From contig JAIVJP010000325.1 in assembly GCA_020199975.1 (NCBI GenBank), positions 1 through 5,967 on the forward strand: 5,967 nt of DNA. Reading direction: 5' to 3'. The stretch is from Acidobacteriota bacterium. Lineage in GTDB: Bacteria > Acidobacteriota > Blastocatellia > Pyrinomonadales > Pyrinomonadaceae. Of this stretch, positions 3,839 through 5,967 are shown piece after piece. The notes beneath the pieces are model-generated. The model had not been told where the DNA came from, ran no database searches, and saw only the letters and a list, made by a program, of their open reading frames with translations. Positions within the stretch are counted from its first letter, which is position 1. The number at the start of each line of letters is the position of its first letter. A program made the position numbers and the translations under genes.

Positions 3839-5967
3839 TCAGTCCGCCATCGCCCGTAAGCTATGGTCAATCGTAATCTGATAAAGGGGCGAAATACTTA
3901 CAGTCTCTGGCCGCGGATTGCCCGCAGCCAGCAGATGAAATTGAGGCGTTTTTCCAGTCATCGCTCCAATCTTAAACAGTTCGTGACCCACTCTAGGCGT
4001 CACCAGAGTTTTCTCCGCAGTTTCGGGCAAAGCCTCGACGAACGCGGTCAGAGTGTTCACTGTCGCGGATAGGTCTCGGCGCTCGGCAATGAGATGTTTT
4101 GCCTGGACCGGATGTGCCTCGTCCTTGAGCAATGGATAGCGAAGCTCCGAGTAAGCCGAGACGCGTTCAGCAATCTCGCGAAAGACAGTACTGGCTGACG
4201 TTTGAAATCCAAAATCCACGCCGAGTTCATTCGCGATGTGTGAGGTGATCATCCAGTCGGGCTTTGAACTATGCACGGGAGGAATCGATTGGCGCACTCG
4301 CTGAACAAACCCATCGTTGTTGGTAAAAGTTCCATCCACCTCGGCAAACGATGCTGCGGGAAGGACGACGTCTGCGAAAGCGGTAGTGTCGGTCCCAAAG
4401 AGTTCCTGAACAACCAGGAAATCGAGCTTGCCGAGTGCCCTTTCCCGGCCGCGCAACTGTTCTTTCAGGAAACTTCCCGCCATGTAAAGCGCGCGAATGT
4501 TTTCACCTGCCGCGTCGAGCATTTGAATAGCGCTCAGCTCACCGTCCATGATGTGCATATCGTGAGCGCCGACACTATTGTTAAAGAGCGGCAGCGGATG
4601 CAAGAGTACCCGCCGGCCTTCGCCTGCGAGAGCATATGGAAGTTGCGCAACTACAGCTTGCGCCTCCGCGCCGAGTTCCGCACTGAACATGATCACCAGG
4701 TCACCTTGCGACTCGGTGAGCCACTGTCGCAGCGTTGCCAGGTCACCGTGTTCGACACCCATCTTGCGGGCAGCCAGTGCATCCTGGTATGGAATCTGCA
4801 AGGCAAGCACTGCGGCGTCCAAGCTTCCGGGACGGATGTGAATAAACCGCGACGCTTGTTCAGTAAGGCGAATACGAACGTTATTAATTACCGTCAACTT
4901 CGCGCCGCCGTTGCGGACCGCCTGCCGGACCTGCTTGGCTGTTAGCGGCTGCAGTTCCTCGGGTTCGCCACCAATTAATAGAATCGTGCTGGCATGACGG
5001 ATGTCACTGTGCGTCGCCAGCGGCCCGCCGAGGTTGTCGAAAAACGGTTTTAGGTTGAATGCGTCAGTGGCTGTGAAGTTTTTAGTACCCACTAACTGGC
5101 TGGCAAACTTATAGAGGACGTAATTAGACTCGTTGGTAATACGCGGACTGCCGACAACTCCTATCGCATTAGGGCCATGAGCATCGGCGGCGGCGTTCAG
5201 CTTTTGAGCCACGTGGCGAATCGCCTCGTCCCAGGTGGCGGGAATCAGCTTGCCACCTTTCTTGTAGCGGATTAAGGGTGTGCGAATGCGCTCCTCGTGG
5301 TTCACGAAGGGGTGCCCGAACCGGCCCTTGATGCAAAGAAACTCACCATTAAGTCCATTAACATACCGATCGCGCGCCACAATGCGCATCAGCTCGCCAC
5401 CCCGCGAACCAAGCGACATCTGGCAACCGTCCGAGCAATATGTGCAGGTTGAAATCGTCTGGGAGAGTTCCCAGGGTCGCGCCTGGTGCCGGTAAGTGGC
5501 GTCCAGCAGCGTTCCCGTCGGACAAACCTCGATGCAGTTACCACACTGGGAGCAGTCCAGCCAGCCGCCGTATGTGCCAATGACCGTATCTGCGCCGCGG
5601 CCGCCGGCTTCGATGGCGTCTTCGCCCATCCACTCATCGCAGACCCGCGTGCAACGCTTACAAAGAATGCAGCGCTGCGGATCGTTAGCTACGATCGGCG
5701 AGAGATACTTCTCTGGATAGTAATTTTTCCGCTCAGTGAATCGCTCTTCCAGATCACCCCAACTGAACGCCATTTCCTGCAACTCACACTCGCCGCCGCG
5801 ATCGCACACGGGGCAGTCAAGCGGGTGATTAGCCAGGAGAAACTCCATCATTCCGCGCTGGGCCTTCTCAATCTCTTCGCTCCGCGTTGTAACTACCATC
5901 CCGTCAGTGCAGATAATCGTGCATGACGTTTGCAGCTTGGGCATCTTCTCAATGCGCACCAGACACG
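3839..5967 (-). CDS. nuoG: NADH-quinone oxidoreductase subunit G, 5' end outside window
   Basis: This iron-sulfur subunit of the complex I peripheral arm passes electrons from NuoE/F towards the quinone site. The visible part is 708 codons; the frame runs off the right edge within the N-terminal [2Fe-2S] domain, so about 50 residues are missing. Numbering from the first complete codon (Cys1): Cys1 and Cys15 (KLQTSC) are N1b ligands; His47, Cys51, Cys54, Cys60 (HPLDCPVCDRGGEC) bind N5; Cys99, 102, 105 and Cys148 match N4; Cys174, 177, 181 and 211 match N7. Cys109, 138, 141 and 144 are additional, making a ferredoxin-like eight-cysteine set as in NAD-linked formate dehydrogenases and some hydrogenases. 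A molybdopterin-oxidoreductase-like domain follows (about 225-570, with FADVVLPAASFAEVDGTFTN), which in NuoG is structural. The membrane-subunit neighbours support NuoG over a dehydrogenase alpha subunit. A GTG codon at 5959 is internal and not the start. Confidence 0.95.
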   Translation of the reverse strand, partial: CLVRIEKMPKLQTSCTIICTDGMVVTTRSEEIEKAQRGMMEFLLANHPLDCPVCDRGGECELQEMAFSWGDLEERFTERKNYYPEKYLSPIVANDPQRCILCKRCTRVCDEWMGEDAIEAGGRGADTVIGTYGGWLDCSQCGNCIEVCPTGTLLDATYRHQARPWELSQTISTCTYCSDGCQMSLGSRGGELMRIVARDRYVNGLNGEFLCIKGRFGHPFVNHEERIRTPLIRYKKGGKLIPATWDEAIRHVAQKLNAAADAHGPNAIGVVGSPRITNESNYVLYKFASQLVGTKNFTATDAFNLKPFFDNLGGPLATHSDIRHASTILLIGGEPEELQPLTAKQVRQAVRNGGAKLTVINNVRIRLTEQASRFIHIRPGSLDAAVLALQIPYQDALAARKMGVEHGDLATLRQWLTESQGDLVIMFSAELGAEAQAVVAQLPYALAGEGRRVLLHPLPLFNNSVGAHDMHIMDGELSAIQMLDAAGENIRALYMAGSFLKEQLRGRERALGKLDFLVVQELFGTDTTAFADVVLPAASFAEVDGTFTNNDGFVQRVRQSIPPVHSSKPDWMITSHIANELGVDFGFQTSASTVFREIAERVSAYSELRYPLLKDEAHPVQAKHLIAERRDLSATVNTLTAFVEALPETAEKTLVTPRVGHELFKIGAMTGKTPQFHLLAAGNPRPETVSISPLYQITIDHSLRAMAD

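Noticed and set aside
3454..3881. Short plus-strand open frames in the nuoG-nuoH gap
   Set aside because: They translate repeat sequence, overlap each other in different frames and have no plausible start context or conserved motif.
4271..4945. Plus-strand open frame of 224 codons opposite nuoG
   Set aside because: It is antisense to strongly conserved nuoG sequence and its product resembles no family; it is a by-product of codon bias on the other strand.
3839..5967. NAD-dependent formate dehydrogenase alpha subunit in place of NuoG, because of the eight-cysteine pattern
   Set aside because: The gene is followed by nuoH, nuoJ, nuoK and nuoL on the same strand, and the protein is about the length of NuoG, shorter than formate dehydrogenase alpha subunits.

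Overview
The window holds part of a respiratory complex I (type I NADH:quinone oxidoreductase) operon, read entirely from the minus strand. In transcription order, from the right edge leftwards, it contains nuoG (5' end cut off by the window edge), nuoH, nuoJ, nuoK and nuoL (3' end cut off). No plus-strand gene is credible; the plus-strand open frames are shadows of these five genes.

The products belong to one machine. NuoG carries electrons through iron-sulfur clusters in the peripheral arm. NuoH forms the quinone-site floor and the junction with the membrane arm. NuoJ, NuoK and NuoL are membrane subunits of the proton-translocating arm. The key residues of each are present, so the complex looks functional. 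nuoI, which in most nuo operons sits between nuoH and nuoJ and encodes the N6a/N6b ferredoxin subunit, is absent: the H-J gap is only 118 bases. NuoG has an extra set of four cysteines, giving an eight-cysteine, ferredoxin-like region, so it may carry one cluster more than the E. coli or Thermus protein.

The most striking structure lies between the genes. Each of the three real gaps (G-H 384 bases, H-J 118 bases, K-L 148 bases) is bracketed or filled by short tandem arrays of a 7-base unit facing each other as inverted repeats. The unit sequence differs in each gap, but the period and layout are the same. Only the tight J-K junction (7 bases) lacks one. The G-H gap also contains two further, roughly concentric inverted repeats (15 bp perfect and 19 bp with one mismatch), the inner one bounding a 125-base REP/MITE-like unit.

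The organism is a bacterium of intermediate GC content. The NuoG type, long spacers within the operon, degenerate heptamer arrays and a REP-like GC-rich palindrome would suit an Acidobacteriota-like soil or sediment lineage, but this assignment is an impression and is not demonstrated by the sequence.
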